Shown: positions 35,240 through 45,248, counted from the stretch's first letter. The stretch: 64,000 nt of DNA from Dysgonomonadaceae bacterium zrk40 (GCA_016916535.1 CP070276.1:1426001-1490000), one strand, 5' to 3'. Program-made: numbers and translations. Notes: generated by a model not told the origin, from the sequence alone.

Positions 35240-36259
35240 TCAGACAATGAACTGACGGAAAGGGTAAAAATGGAAGAGATAGAAAAGCAACATTACAACA
35301 ATATTGATGTAAGCCATCCAGAGACCTCCCTTTGTATGTAAACGGGTGAAATAATAGGCATTCAGGTAGGAGATCAATGGTAGAGCAAGAGTGAAAAAGA
35401 AGAGTGTACTATGCCAGTAGATTACCTGCAAAATCAACAAGAATAAAATCAGAAAGACAACAAACTGCAACAACGTAAGGGTAAGCACCTTGTCGCGAAA
35501 GAATATACGGGTACTGAGAATCATGTTGGAAAGAAAGAAAAGCACAACCAACAACAGGGCAGCCCACTCCACAGCGGTGAAGTCGGGAAGACCGGGCAGT
35601 GAGATATCGGTATAGAAATGGAAGGGATAGAGGAAGCCGGGTAAATCGTCCAACAGGTAGGCCAGCGAGAAGAGTGAGAACGCCACCAGAAGGATACCGA
35701 AGAAATAGGAGAGTCGTGCCCTCAATTGTGGCCCTCGCATGGAGCGTTCTCCTCTCCACCATAGGGGTACAAGCGCCAATGCACCAATGTGAAAAAGAGA
35801 AGCCACAGCAATCAGGACGCCAGATCGGAAAGAGTAAAGATAAGCATCCTGCTTTTGATAAGATTGCAATAAAGGGAAAAATGCCAGCAACACGGGAATT
35901 ACGGCCGCCAGGGCAGGTGACATCACCAAAAAACGGGGATGAAGACTCAGCAGAAACAGAGGGATAATAAAAGGCAGGTTGGAGCGGGTGCGAATGAGTG
36001 CAAAACGGTTGTTCATCGAATGGATCAACCAGGCGATGAGTAGCACGGCAAGCGAGGATACAACCAACGAGATTACTGGATCTGTAAACAGAGGAGCAGA
36101 AAATTTCCACAAATAACCGGCACCGGATGAGAAATCCAAATCGTTCTCACTGTTGAGAAAGAGCAGCAATCGCATCCCCAGGATCACCAACATGGAAGGA
36201 AATGTCACGAAACGACCTTCAACAAATGTCCTTCGAAAGGTGAGTAGAGATGTGGCCAT
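35240..36259 (-). CDS. Polytopic membrane protein, DUF6427-like (339 aa)
   Basis: Integral inner-membrane protein with about ten hydrophobic segments spread along its whole length and short basic loops (RTRS, RGERSMRGPQLRAR). The pattern resembles DUF6427 proteins of Bacteroidota, a family with a loose likeness to glycosyltransferase-type polytopic proteins; the family assignment is from memory. No large soluble domain. Follows purD by 26 bases, so it is probably co-transcribed, though a purine link is not implied. Confidence 0.72.
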   Translation of the reverse strand: MATSLLTFRRTFVEGRFVTFPSMLVILGMRLLLFLNSENDLDFSSGAGYLWKFSAPLFTDPVISLVVSSLAVLLIAWLIHSMNNRFALIRTRSNLPFIIPLFLLSLHPRFLVMSPALAAVIPVLLAFFPLLQSYQKQDAYLYSFRSGVLIAVASLFHIGALALVPLWWRGERSMRGPQLRARLSYFFGILLVAFSLFSLAYLLDDLPGFLYPFHFYTDISLPGLPDFTAVEWAALLLVVLFFLSNMILSTRIFFRDKVLTLTLLQFVVFLILFLLILQVIYWHSTLFFFTLALPLISYLNAYYFTRLHTKGGLWMAYINIVVMLLFYLFHFYPFRQFIV

Positions 36260-36285
36260 ATCAGAAAAGCTGAATGTTGTAGTGG

Positions 36286-37557
36286 CTATCGCAGGTCAAA
36301 TCCAATATCTTTTCGAAAGGTGCACTTCTCAAAACAGATCTTTGAGATCGATTGGTAGGATCGCAAGAGCGCTTCATCCATGCTCTTTCCGTAGGAGGTG
36401 ACAGCCAACACACGACCGCCGGCGGTGACCACATGGTGATCTTCCATCCTTGTGCCGGCATGGAACAGAATACTGTCGGTCACCTCTTCCAGGCCCAGAA
36501 TCTCTTTACCCTTCTCATAAGACCCGGGATACCCCCCCGAGACCATCATCACCGTCACAGCCGTTCGGTCGTCAATCTCCAGCTTCTTTCGGTCGAGAGT
36601 CTCAGTCGTGACCCCAATAAAGAGATCAAGAAGGTCAGACTTGATGAGCGGCATCACCACTTCTGTTTCCGGATCGCCCATGCGTACATTGTACTCAATC
36701 ACCTTTGGCTCTCCCTCTACCTTGATCAGGCCCAGGAAAATGAAACCCTTGTATTCTATCTTTTCTTTGTTGAGGCCCAAAATGGTAGGCTCAACGATAC
36801 GGGTACGAACTTTCTCCATAAATGCCTCATCGGCAAAGGGTACAGGTGACACTGCACCCATGCCGCCGGTATTGAGTCCTGTGTCACCCTCGCCAATCCG
36901 CTTGTAGTCCTTGGCTACAGGCAGAATCTTATAGGAGCTGCCATCGGTCAATACAAACACTGAGCACTCTATACCTGAAAGAAACTCCTCAATGACCACC
37001 TTGCTGCCTGCCTTTCCGAACTTGCCATCCAATATCTCCCGAAGCATCTGTTTCGATTCATGCAAATCATCCAGAATCAGCACCCCCTTGCCGGAAGCCA
37101 GCCCATCGGCTTTCAACACATAGGGTGAGGAAAGAGAATCAAGAAATGTATCCCCCTCAGCAATGTTCTCAGGAGTCACAGTAAGATAACGCGCCGTAGG
37201 GATCTGGTGTCGCATCATGAAGTTCTTGGCAAAATCCTTACTCCCCTCCAGTTGGGCTCCTTTCTTGGAGGGACCGATTACGGCGATGTGACAAATATCC
37301 TCATCGTCACGGAAAAAATCAAAGACACCTTCCACCAACGGGTCCTCCGGACCTACAACAATCATGTCGATGTCATGCTCCAGAGCAAATCGCTTCATCT
37401 CAACAAAGTCTGTCACTGCAAAGGGCACATTGGTCCCCAACTGGGCCGTCCCTGCGTTGCCGGGAGCAATGTAGAGATTGTTCAGGTAACTGCTTTTACG
37501 TATTTTCCACGCCATGGCGTGTTCACGGCCTCCGGAGCCTAGAAGAAGAACATTCAT
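36286..37557 (-). CDS. purD: Phosphoribosylamine-glycine ligase (423 aa)
   Basis: ATP-grasp enzyme of step 2 of purine synthesis. N-terminal [34 protein letters not shown] (ATP-grasp), [12 protein letters not shown] and [17 protein letters not shown] with Mg ligands are all present in order. Full length. Its -7 box (37625-37632) lies 68 bases upstream. Together with purN at 26.6 kb it shows that purine genes here are scattered, not in one operon. Confidence 0.96.
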   Translation of the reverse strand: MNVLLLGSGGREHAMAWKIRKSSYLNNLYIAPGNAGTAQLGTNVPFAVTDFVEMKRFALEHDIDMIVVGPEDPLVEGVFDFFRDDEDICHIAVIGPSKKGAQLEGSKDFAKNFMMRHQIPTARYLTVTPENIAEGDTFLDSLSSPYVLKADGLASGKGVLILDDLHESKQMLREILDGKFGKAGSKVVIEEFLSGIECSVFVLTDGSSYKILPVAKDYKRIGEGDTGLNTGGMGAVSPVPFADEAFMEKVRTRIVEPTILGLNKEKIEYKGFIFLGLIKVEGEPKVIEYNVRMGDPETEVVMPLIKSDLLDLFIGVTTETLDRKKLEIDDRTAVTVMMVSGGYPGSYEKGKEILGLEEVTDSILFHAGTRMEDHHVVTAGGRVLAVTSYGKSMDEALLRSYQSISKICFEKCTFRKDIGFDLR

Positions 37558-37624
37558 AACCTCAGTGAATCCTTTATGAAATTAATAACCACTGCCCTTG
37601 CAGCAATAAGCGGGCAACAATGCA

Positions 37625-37632
37625 CAAAGCTA
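37625..37632 (-). promoter_or_regulatory. -7 box of purD
   Basis: Minus-strand TAGCTTTG matching TAnnTTTG. Confidence 0.45.
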
Positions 37633-37697
37633 CTAAAAAAATTCAAAAATGCATCCAGCAGCTTTGAAAAAAGAACCACCATTCACCCTAAAACCGC

Positions 37698-37705
37698 TAT
37701 CTTTG
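37698..37705 (+). promoter_or_regulatory. -7 box of FabK/NMO-like gene
   Basis: TATCTTTG matching TAnnTTTG, 19 bases before the ATG at 37724; it lies inside the longer ORF, ruling out the upstream start at 37649. Confidence 0.55.
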
Positions 37706-37723
37706 CATTTCAAAAAAAACTCA

Positions 37724-38680
37724 ATGATGGTTCAAAATAGAATTTGTACTCTTTTAGGCATCCGTTACCCAATCATACAGGGGGGCATGGTGTGGTGCAG
37801 CGGCTGGAAACTTGCCGCGGCGGTGAGCAATGCAGGAGGTCTGGGGCTGATCGGTTCAGGCTCTATGCACCCTGACATGTTGCGTGAACACATTACCAAA
37901 TGCAGAATGGCCACCAAGAATCCCTTTGGTGTAAATATACCCCTGATGTATCCGCAGATTGAGGAGATCATGCAGATTGTCATCGATGAAAAGGTGCCGG
38001 TGGTCTTCACCTCCGCGGGTAATCCGAAGAGTTGGACTGCCACCCTTAAAAAACAAGGGATCACGGTGGTACACGTGGTTTCAAGCTCCCGATTCGCAAG
38101 CAAGGCTGCAGAGGCCGGCGTCGATGCCATCGTCGCAGAAGGCTTTGAAGCAGGGGGCCACAACGGACGCGAGGAGACCACCACCCTCACCCTAATACCA
38201 CAGGTACGTGCTGCAACAGGACTCCCCTTGATTGCTGCCGGCGGTATTGCCACCGGTGCAGGGATGGCGGCAGCCTTCGCCCTCGGATCCGAAGGGGTGC
38301 AGGTGGGTACCCGTTTCGCTCTCACTGTTGAAAGCTCCGCCAGCGATGCCTTCAAGCAGCGTTGCATCGAACTGAACGAAGGGGATACCCTTCTCTCACT
38401 GAAGAAGGTGAGTCCCACACGACTGGTTAAAAATGAATTCTTCCAACAGGTGCAAGAACTGGAGGAGAGGGGAGCCTCGGCTGATGAGCTTCGTGAATTG
38501 CTGGGACGTGGACGTGCAAAAAAAGGCATCTTCGAAGGTGATCTGACAGAAGGCGAGCTTGAGATAGGGCAGATAGCCTCTCATATCCGTGAGATTCTCC
38601 CCGCCGGCGAGGTAGTACGCAGCATGATGGAGGAGTACCACCAGACACTGAAACATTTGTCGGCACAAACATTCGCCTGA
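37724..38680 (+). CDS. FMN-dependent nitronate monooxygenase / enoyl-ACP reductase II-like (318 aa)
   Basis: TIM-barrel FMN enzyme of the NMO/FabK family. Motifs: RYPIIQGGMVWCSGWKLAAAVSNAGGLGLIG at the N-terminus, FTSAGNPKSW, EGFEAGGHNGRE (the FabK/NMO His region), AAGGIATGAGMAAAFALGSEGVQVGTRF for flavin phosphate binding. Two adjacent ATGs (37724, 37727) follow a -7 box. Whether it reduces enoyl-ACP or oxidises nitronates is open; the GGHNGRE motif and 318-residue length fit FabK-type reductases in organisms lacking FabI, but FabI status is unknown here. Confidence 0.85.
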   Translation: MMVQNRICTLLGIRYPIIQGGMVWCSGWKLAAAVSNAGGLGLIGSGSMHPDMLREHITKCRMATKNPFGVNIPLMYPQIEEIMQIVIDEKVPVVFTSAGNPKSWTATLKKQGITVVHVVSSSRFASKAAEAGVDAIVAEGFEAGGHNGREETTTLTLIPQVRAATGLPLIAAGGIATGAGMAAAFALGSEGVQVGTRFALTVESSASDAFKQRCIELNEGDTLLSLKKVSPTRLVKNEFFQQVQELEERGASADELRELLGRGRAKKGIFEGDLTEGELEIGQIASHIREILPAGEVVRSMMEEYHQTLKHLSAQTFA

Positions 38681-38726
38681 CAAGGGATCAAGAGATAAAA
38701 CCTAAACCAAAACTCGGTACCGTAAT

Positions 38727-40901
38727 ATGACATTGTTCAGAAGGTCTCTCATATTATTGTTCTTCGCATTGACATCGTTCCACTCAGAGTCAGTTGCACA
38801 GCAAACAAAGAATTTCTCACTGGAAGAGCTGATACCAGGAGGGAATGATTATAATCGCTTTACCGCACGCATTCCCGGTTCATACCATTGGCATGGCAAC
38901 CGCCTGATGGTAACGGAAAGGGACACTGTATGGGAAGTGATCAACCCAACCGGAAGAATCAGCAAAAAGATGTGGCTCACCTTCGATGAGTTATCTTCCG
39001 ACGCGAGGCTTGGGGAGGAACAGGTGACAAGGATCTCCTTTCAGGAAGAGGAAGGCGATGCTGCCATCCTAACCACCGGCAACGGGATCGCTACCCTAAA
39101 TCCAAAGCAAAAAAAAATAGAGACCGTATTCAGCTTCCCGGAAAAGAGTGCCAACCATACCCTCTCTCCCTCGGGCCATCACCTTGCCTTCACGAAGTCC
39201 AACAATCTCTACCTGCTCGACAGCGCGGGCAAGGTCTCAACAGTCACAAACGACTGTGACAAAGGGATCGTAAACGGTCAGTCGGTTCACCGCAACGAGT
39301 TTGGTATCAACAGCGGTATCTTCTGGTCGCCCGATGGCAGCATGTTGGCTTTCTACCGGATGGACGAACGAATGGTGAGCGACTACCCACTGGTGGACGC
39401 CTCATCCAGGGTGGCAGAGGCGAAGCCGGAGAAATACCCCATGGCAGGTATGAGCAGCCACGAGGTCACCATAGGCATTTACAACATCCTTGAGAATAAG
39501 ACCATATGGCTCAAAACAGGTGAGCCGTCTGACCATTATCTCACCAATATCGCCTGGAGTCCGCGTGGGGAAGCACTTTATGTTGCACATCTCAACCGCG
39601 GTCAGGACACCATGCAGCTGAAGCGATACAACAGCACGACGGGAGAGAATGAACTCACCCTTTTCGAAGAAACAGATCCCAGATATGTGGAGCCGGAGAA
39701 TCCGGTACTCTTCGTGCGAGGCAGAGATGACCTTTTCATCTGGCAAAGTGAGCGTAGCGGATACAATCATCTTTATCTTTACGACACTGATGGCAACATG
39801 TTGAAGCAACTCACCGACGGTAACTGGGAGGTGACAGAAATCACAGGTTTTGACGAGAATGGTGAAAACCTCTTTTTCATCTCTACCCTACCCTCTCCCA
39901 TCGACCGCCACATCTGCAGCGTCAACCTCACAAGCGGAAAGATCACACAGCACACCACACTCCCCGGAACACATAGTGCAAAGCTCAGCAGCTCCGGGCG
40001 CTACCTGATTGACCGCCACACGGCTCACGGCAACCCAGGCCGAACAGACCTCCTCGACAACCGCACCGGTAAGATTACACCACTGAATGCCGCCGTTGAC
40101 CCCTTCGCCGGCTATTGCATGCCCACTGTTGAAGCAGGCACCCTAAAAGCGGCCGACGGGGTGAGTGACCTCTGGTATCGCATGGTGAAACCGGCCAACT
40201 TTGACAGCACAAAGAGATACCCGGTTGTTGTATATGTCTACGGGGGGCCCCACTCACAGCTGGTGAGCAACCGCTGGCGCTACGGCTCCGGTGGATGGGA
40301 AACCTACATGGCACAAAAGGGCTTTATCATCTTCGTAATGGACAACCGCGGCACATCATACAGGGGAAAGGCGTTCGAACAGGTCACCCACCGTCGCTTG
40401 GGAGTCGTGGAAAGCGAAGACCAGCTGAAAGGGGTGGAATACCTACGTTCGCTGCCTTACGTGGATAGTGACAGAATGGGCATCCACGGATGGAGTTATG
40501 GCGGCTTTATGACCATCAACATGCTGTTGCGTTACCCCGGACTTTTCAGGGTGGGAGTGGCCGGTGGTCCTGTGATCGACTGGAAATATTACGAGGTGAT
40601 GTATGGAGAGCGTTACATGGACACACCGCAGGAAAATCCGGAAGGATACAGGGAGAGCAGCCTGCTCAACAGAGCCGGTGATTTGCAATCACGCCTGCTG
40701 ATGATCCACGGCGATGAAGACCCTACGGTGGTGATGCAGCACACCCTTCAGTTCCTGAAAGAAAGCATTCAGGCAGGCACCCACCCCGACCTCTTCCTCT
40801 ACCCGGGACATGGACACAACATGATCGGCCACGACAGGGTACACCTCCATGAACATATCACCCGTTATATTGAGGATTTTATCGACAGGACCAAGCCGTA
40901 G
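38727..40901 (+). CDS. Secreted S9B dipeptidyl peptidase IV-like enzyme (724 aa)
   Basis: Serine exopeptidase removing N-terminal dipeptides, usually X-Pro or X-Ala, from peptides. Signal peptide about 1-25 (ending VAQQ). Beta-propeller domain about 60-470 (IFWSPDGSMLAFYRMDE, IAWSPRGEALYV); alpha/beta-hydrolase domain about 480-724 with nucleophile Ser in GIHGWSYGGFMT, Asp in HGDEDPTVVMQ and His in GHGHNM. The residues DERMVSDYPLVD fall where DPP-IV has the Glu pair for the substrate amino group. Suits a peptide-fermenting lifestyle (inference). Confidence 0.93.
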   Translation: MTLFRRSLILLFFALTSFHSESVAQQTKNFSLEELIPGGNDYNRFTARIPGSYHWHGNRLMVTERDTVWEVINPTGRISKKMWLTFDELSSDARLGEEQVTRISFQEEEGDAAILTTGNGIATLNPKQKKIETVFSFPEKSANHTLSPSGHHLAFTKSNNLYLLDSAGKVSTVTNDCDKGIVNGQSVHRNEFGINSGIFWSPDGSMLAFYRMDERMVSDYPLVDASSRVAEAKPEKYPMAGMSSHEVTIGIYNILENKTIWLKTGEPSDHYLTNIAWSPRGEALYVAHLNRGQDTMQLKRYNSTTGENELTLFEETDPRYVEPENPVLFVRGRDDLFIWQSERSGYNHLYLYDTDGNMLKQLTDGNWEVTEITGFDENGENLFFISTLPSPIDRHICSVNLTSGKITQHTTLPGTHSAKLSSSGRYLIDRHTAHGNPGRTDLLDNRTGKITPLNAAVDPFAGYCMPTVEAGTLKAADGVSDLWYRMVKPANFDSTKRYPVVVYVYGGPHSQLVSNRWRYGSGGWETYMAQKGFIIFVMDNRGTSYRGKAFEQVTHRRLGVVESEDQLKGVEYLRSLPYVDSDRMGIHGWSYGGFMTINMLLRYPGLFRVGVAGGPVIDWKYYEVMYGERYMDTPQENPEGYRESSLLNRAGDLQSRLLMIHGDEDPTVVMQHTLQFLKESIQAGTHPDLFLYPGHGHNMIGHDRVHLHEHITRYIEDFIDRTKP

Positions 40902-40920
40902 CAATTCCTGAAAAAGTTGC

Positions 40921-40928
40921 TATCTTTG
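40921..40928 (+). promoter_or_regulatory. -7 box of walJ-like / glycosyltransferase operon
   Basis: TATCTTTG matching TAnnTTTG, only 9 bases before the ATG at 40938, so the transcript would have a very short leader. Rules out the TTG start at 40917. Confidence 0.5.
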
Positions 40929-40937
40929 CATTCAGCT

Positions 40938-41762
40938 ATGCAATACAAATTATTTCCACCGGAGCGTTTTTCCTTCTTCAGCCTGAGCAGCGGCAGCTGC
41001 GGCAACTGCTACTACCTGGGCAACAACCGCTACGGCATATTGATTGATGCGGGATTGGGGCCGCGAGTCATCAAAAAGCGACTGGCACAGCATGGCGTGG
41101 AGCTATCTTCCATCATGGCGATACTGATCACACACGACCATTATGACCACATCAAGTCGGCAGGCTACCTGGGAGAGAAGATGTACATACCGGTTTACGC
41201 CACCCGTGAGGTACACCGCGGCATTGACGCCTGCCCCATGATCAGCAACCGATTGAACGGCTCCGCCAGATATATCGAGAAGGGAACACCCTTTCAGATC
41301 GAAGATCTCCGCATCACCGCTTTCGATGTGCCACACGACAGCAACGACAATGCCGGATACCTCATTGAGTTTGCAGGCCAGAAGCTGATTATCGCCACCG
41401 ACGTCGGTACAATCACCGATGAAGTGACACGTTATGCAGCACAGGCAAACCACCTTGTGATTGAAAGCAACTACGACGAGGATCTGCTCATGAACGGCCG
41501 CTATCCGGTCTACCTGAAAAAGCGAATCTCCTCAGGCGCAGGCCACCTGAGCAACCGCCAGGCCGCTGAATTTCTGGCAGATCTTTTCCATGAGGAGTTG
41601 CGCAACATCTGGCTCTGCCACCTCAGCGGCGACAACAACAACCCACAGCTGGCCTACAGCACCATCAAAGATCATCTCACCCGCAATGGCATTGAGGTGG
41701 GGCAAAAGCTGGCACTCCGGGTGTTTGAGAGAAACATATTGTCCGATAAAATCGAACTCTGA
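40938..41762 (+). CDS. MBL-fold hydrolase, WalJ/YycJ-like (274 aa)
   Basis: Metallo-beta-lactamase-fold protein. Metal-binding motif ITHDHYDHIKS (HxHxDH type) at about residue 57, with further ligands in FDVPHDSNDNAGYLIE and ATDVGT, and a late His in LCHLSGDNNN. The N-terminus FSLSSGSCGNCYYLG is typical of the YycJ/WalJ subgroup, exo- or endonuclease-like proteins linked in Firmicutes to the WalRK system; the role in Bacteroidota is not established. The three-base gap to the next gene shows co-transcription with the glycosyltransferases. Confidence 0.88.
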   Translation: MQYKLFPPERFSFFSLSSGSCGNCYYLGNNRYGILIDAGLGPRVIKKRLAQHGVELSSIMAILITHDHYDHIKSAGYLGEKMYIPVYATREVHRGIDACPMISNRLNGSARYIEKGTPFQIEDLRITAFDVPHDSNDNAGYLIEFAGQKLIIATDVGTITDEVTRYAAQANHLVIESNYDEDLLMNGRYPVYLKKRISSGAGHLSNRQAAEFLADLFHEELRNIWLCHLSGDNNNPQLAYSTIKDHLTRNGIEVGQKLALRVFERNILSDKIEL

Positions 41763-41765
41763 ACA

Positions 41766-42659
41766 ATGTCCCTATCCCCGATACTCCTCTTTACATACAA
41801 CCGTCCCGAGCACACAAGGTTGACACTTGAGGCACTGAGGAAAAACCACCTCAGCGACAGGAGCAGGTTGTATATCTTTTCCGATGGTTACAGGAATGAA
41901 ACAGACAGGGAGGAGGTGATGAAAGTACGTGAACTGATCCGTTCAGTGGAGGGTTTTGCTTCGATTCACATTGAAGAACGAACAGAAAACGTGGGCCTTG
42001 CCCGCAACATCATTGAAGGTGTCACGGGTGTCGTAAACGAGCATGGAAAGGTGATCGTCCTGGAAGATGACCTGATCACATCTCCCTACTTCCTCACCTT
42101 CATGAACGACGTCCTGGAGCGATATGAGCAGGAGGAGAAGATTGCCCATGTTCAGGGCTTTTGTTTCCCGCTGCTTGATTTGCCCGATGCCTTCCTGATC
42201 AAATGGACCGGCAGCTGGGGGTGGGCTACCTGGAAGCGGGCATGGGATATCTTCAACCCCGATGGGGAGGCACTCCTGTCGGAGATAATGAAGAAAAAAC
42301 TGAACAGGGAGTTTGACTTCAACGACAACTATCCCTTCACCCGCATGCTCCGCAGGCAGGTAAACGGAGAGAACGACTCGTGGGCCATCCGTTGGAATGC
42401 ATCCCTCTTTCTGAAGAACAAGCTCTCGGTGAACGCCGGCAAGTCGCTGGTACAGAACATCGGATTCGATGGGAGCGGGCGCCACAGTGGACGTGACGTG
42501 ATCTACACAACCCCGCTCCACATGTCAGCGCTGAGCAGCGAGATCCCAAGGATAGAGGAGAACAAGGCTGTAAGAAAGTCATTCGAGAAATATTACATGC
42601 GCACAAACTCTCTCCTGGCAAAAGGGGTCAGAAGAATTAAAAGGATATTAAGAGTCTGA
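41766..42659 (+). CDS. GT-A-fold glycosyltransferase (297 aa)
   Basis: Nucleotide-sugar transferase with the GT-A opening PILLFTYNRPEHTRLTLEAL, conserved FSDGYR, NVGLARNIIEGV and the metal-binding acidic motif VLEDDLITSPYFL (DxD-like). GSWGWATWKRAW near residue 155 occurs in a family 2-related group often found in surface polysaccharide loci. Membrane association is not obvious. First of three glycosyltransferases in a row; acceptor and donor are unknown. Confidence 0.87.
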   Translation: MSLSPILLFTYNRPEHTRLTLEALRKNHLSDRSRLYIFSDGYRNETDREEVMKVRELIRSVEGFASIHIEERTENVGLARNIIEGVTGVVNEHGKVIVLEDDLITSPYFLTFMNDVLERYEQEEKIAHVQGFCFPLLDLPDAFLIKWTGSWGWATWKRAWDIFNPDGEALLSEIMKKKLNREFDFNDNYPFTRMLRRQVNGENDSWAIRWNASLFLKNKLSVNAGKSLVQNIGFDGSGRHSGRDVIYTTPLHMSALSSEIPRIEENKAVRKSFEKYYMRTNSLLAKGVRRIKRILRV

Positions 42660-42665
42660 GACCAT

Positions 42666-43895
42666 ATGAAAATCCTGCTCATCAACACATCCGACATCAG
42701 AGGAGGTGCCGCCATCGCCGCCTTCCGGCTGATGAACGCTCTCAACGCCAATGGTCAGCATGCGAAGTTGATGGTGCGGGAAAAGCTGTCAGACAATGAC
42801 AATGTGGTTCAGGTGGGAGGTAACCTGGCAAACCGTTGGAACTTTATAGCAGAGAGAACCCGTATCTTTGCTCACAACCGCTTCTCACGCAAAAACCTGT
42901 TTGATGTGTCAATTGCCGACAGAGGGCTCTCCATTGTGAATCACCCTCTTTTCAGGGATGCCGATGTGATTCACCTGCACTGGATCAACCAGGGGATGCT
43001 CTCGCTAAAAGAGATTGGCAGGATCCTAGCCTCAGGGAAGAAGGTGGTCTGGACCATGCATGACATGTGGCCCTTCACCGGCATCTGTCATCATGCGGCC
43101 GGTTGCGACCACTATGAGAGCAGCTGCGGGAGGTGTCCCTACCTGGCGGCACCGTCACAAAAGGATCTCTCCCATGAGCGTTTCCGAATCAAACAAAACA
43201 CCTATGCCCATGGGAAAATCACCTTCGTCGCCTGCAGCCATTGGTTGAAAGAGTTGGCCGAAAAAAGTCCCCTTACCCGGGGGCACCAACTCCTATCGAT
43301 TCCCAATCCAATTGACACAACGCGCTACCGACCAATGGACAAAAAGGAAATGCGAGACAGGTTGGGACTTCCGCAGGAAAAGAAACTCCTGCTCTTTGCT
43401 GCGGCGAAAGCTTCCGATTCACGCAAGGGCACCCGCTACCTTGCCGAAGCCAGCCAGATACTGGCAGCGCAGAGAAACGATATCCACATGCTCATCGCGG
43501 GCAACCAGGCTGAAGAGATGCTTCAGCAGCTGGCCCTGCCTGCAACCGCTTTGGGCTATGTGAACCCAGATGATATGCCTGCCCTCTACAACGCTGCCGA
43601 CCTCTATGTAACACCCTCACTGCTCGAGAACCTGCCCAACACCATCATGGAAGCGATGGCCTGTGGCACCCCCTGCGTGGGATTCAACACGGGGGGCATC
43701 CCGGAGATGATTGATCACCGGGTGAATGGATATGTAGCTCGTTACAGGGATGCAGCCGATCTGGCTGAGGGGATTGTATGGTCATTGGGGGAATCTGTTT
43801 GGTCGGATCTTTCCCAAAGCGCATCTGCTAAAACCACCCTGCACTACGACGCATCTGTCGTTGTATATCAATACATTGACACATATCATGCATAA
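42666..43895 (+). CDS. GT4-family glycosyltransferase (409 aa)
   Basis: GT-B-fold retaining glycosyltransferase. N-terminal domain opens KILLINTSDIRGGAAIAAFRLMNAL; the acceptor side has VWTMHDMWPFTGICHHAAGCD, a Cys/His-rich segment seen in this subgroup. C-terminal donor domain: IPNPIDTTRYRP, GYVNPDDMPALYNAADLYVTPSLLENLPNTIMEAMACGTPCVGFNTGG with the E-x7-E motif. Six bases after the previous gene; its last eight bases overlap the next. Likely adds a sugar in surface glycan or protein O-glycan assembly (inference). Confidence 0.9.
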   Translation: MKILLINTSDIRGGAAIAAFRLMNALNANGQHAKLMVREKLSDNDNVVQVGGNLANRWNFIAERTRIFAHNRFSRKNLFDVSIADRGLSIVNHPLFRDADVIHLHWINQGMLSLKEIGRILASGKKVVWTMHDMWPFTGICHHAAGCDHYESSCGRCPYLAAPSQKDLSHERFRIKQNTYAHGKITFVACSHWLKELAEKSPLTRGHQLLSIPNPIDTTRYRPMDKKEMRDRLGLPQEKKLLLFAAAKASDSRKGTRYLAEASQILAAQRNDIHMLIAGNQAEEMLQQLALPATALGYVNPDDMPALYNAADLYVTPSLLENLPNTIMEAMACGTPCVGFNTGGIPEMIDHRVNGYVARYRDAADLAEGIVWSLGESVWSDLSQSASAKTTLHYDASVVVYQYIDTYHA

Positions 43896-44616
43896 GCTAT
43901 CCGTCATTACCGTTACCTTCAATGCGGCCACCACGCTGGAGCGAACCCTGCGTAGCGTGGGCGAGCAGTCCTGGCCCCATCTCGAGCACATGGTGATCGA
44001 CGGGGGGTCGGACGACGGTACCCTGGAGCTGATCAACGGGCAGCAGCATGAGCGGCTGCATTGGGTAAGTGAACCGGACAAGGGGCTCTACGACGCGATG
44101 AACAAAGGGGCTGCCATGGCGACGGGCGATTACCTATGCTTCCTGAACGCCGGTGACACCTTCTTTGCGGCCGACAGCGTGGAACAGATAATGAGCACCT
44201 TTGATGAGGCATCGGCACCCGATATCATCTACGGTGAGACCGCCATCGTGGACGATGCCGGAACCTTCCTCCATATGCGGCGGCTGAAAGCACCGGATAA
44301 TCTTGGATGGAAGAGCTTCCGACAAGGTATGGTGGTCTGTCACCAGGCCTTTATCGTGAAACGAGAGCTGTTCGAACCCTATGACCTGGCCTATCACTAC
44401 TCATCCGATTTCGACTGGAGCATCCGGATGATGAAAAAGGCGAAAACAATCCACAACAGCCGGCTGACACTGATCAACTACCTCAACGAGGGGATGACCA
44501 CCCGCAACCGAAAGGCATCGCTGAAAGAGCGCTACCGCATCATGGCACTCCATTACGGTCGGCTCTCCACCTTCGCCCATCACCTCTGGTTCATTGTCAG
44601 GGCACTGGTGAAATAG
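43888..44616 (+). CDS. GT2-family glycosyltransferase (242 aa)
   Basis: Inverting GT-A enzyme. SVITVTFNAATTLERTLRSV at the N-terminus, IDGGSDDGTLELI, SEPDKGLYDAMNKGAAMATGDYLCFLNAGD with the DxD-equivalent acidic region, and SSDFDWSIRMMKKA late. ATG at 43888 overlaps the previous gene by eight bases and starts right at the family's first strand; the longer ORF adds 46 out-of-family residues. Third in the series, after which a 95-base spacer with short TGACAACT-like repeats ends the unit. Confidence 0.9.
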   Translation: MHKLSVITVTFNAATTLERTLRSVGEQSWPHLEHMVIDGGSDDGTLELINGQQHERLHWVSEPDKGLYDAMNKGAAMATGDYLCFLNAGDTFFAADSVEQIMSTFDEASAPDIIYGETAIVDDAGTFLHMRRLKAPDNLGWKSFRQGMVVCHQAFIVKRELFEPYDLAYHYSSDFDWSIRMMKKAKTIHNSRLTLINYLNEGMTTRNRKASLKERYRIMALHYGRLSTFAHHLWFIVRALVK

Positions 44617-44711
44617 TTCAATGTTTAATTGTTTGTATGCTTGTAAGTTTGATGTTCTGTTAATAACTGAATGCTGACAGCTGACAACTGACAACTAATA
44701 GCTAAAAAAAT

Positions 44712-45248
44712 ATGTCCCGACGAAAACTGAAACTGGAAGAGCTCAACCGCATCAGCGTGGAGGAGTTCCATGAAGCTGAGAAGATACCACTGACGGTGGT
44801 GTTGGACAACGTGCGAAGCCAGCACAACATCGGCTCGGTGTTTCGTACCGGTGATGCTTTCCGGGTGGAGGAGATCCTGTTGTGCGGCATCACCGCCACT
44901 CCCCCCAATGCAGAAATTCACAAGACCGCCCTTGGTGCGGAAGATTCGGTGCAATGGCGCTATATAGATGAGACGCTCACCGCCGTGCGGCTGTTGCAGG
45001 AGAGTGGGTATATTGTCTACGCGGTGGAGCAGGCAGAGAAAAGCCTCTCACTGGCGCAAGTGAAGTTACAAACGGACAAAAAATATGCCGTGGTCCTCGG
45101 TCACGAGGTACACGGCGTGCAGCAGGCGGTGGTCGATGCCTGCGACGGCTGCATCGAGATCCCACAATATGGCACCAAGCATTCGCTCAACGTCTCGGTT
45201 GCAACCGGAATCGTGATATGGGATTTCTTCCGGCAGCTGAGTCGCTGA
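44712..45248 (+). CDS. TrmH/SpoU-family RNA 2'-O-methyltransferase (178 aa)
   Basis: SPOUT-fold SAM-dependent RNA methyltransferase. Motif 1: LDNVRSQHNIGSVFRTGDAF; motif 2: VVLGHEVHGVQQAVVDACD; motif 3: IEIPQYGTKHSLNVSVATGIVIWDF, the deep-knot SAM site. Short, without an extra RNA-binding domain, as in TrmL-like and uncharacterised SpoU members. The Lys/Arg-rich N-terminus (SRRKLKLEELNR) may contact RNA. Substrate, tRNA or rRNA, not determinable. Confidence 0.9.
   Translation: MSRRKLKLEELNRISVEEFHEAEKIPLTVVLDNVRSQHNIGSVFRTGDAFRVEEILLCGITATPPNAEIHKTALGAEDSVQWRYIDETLTAVRLLQESGYIVYAVEQAEKSLSLAQVKLQTDKKYAVVLGHEVHGVQQAVVDACDGCIEIPQYGTKHSLNVSVATGIVIWDFFRQLSR

Noticed and set aside
44640-44702. Short GCTGACAACTGACAACT repeats before the SpoU gene
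   Set aside because: Low-complexity spacer of a kind common between Bacteroidota genes; too few units for a defined element.
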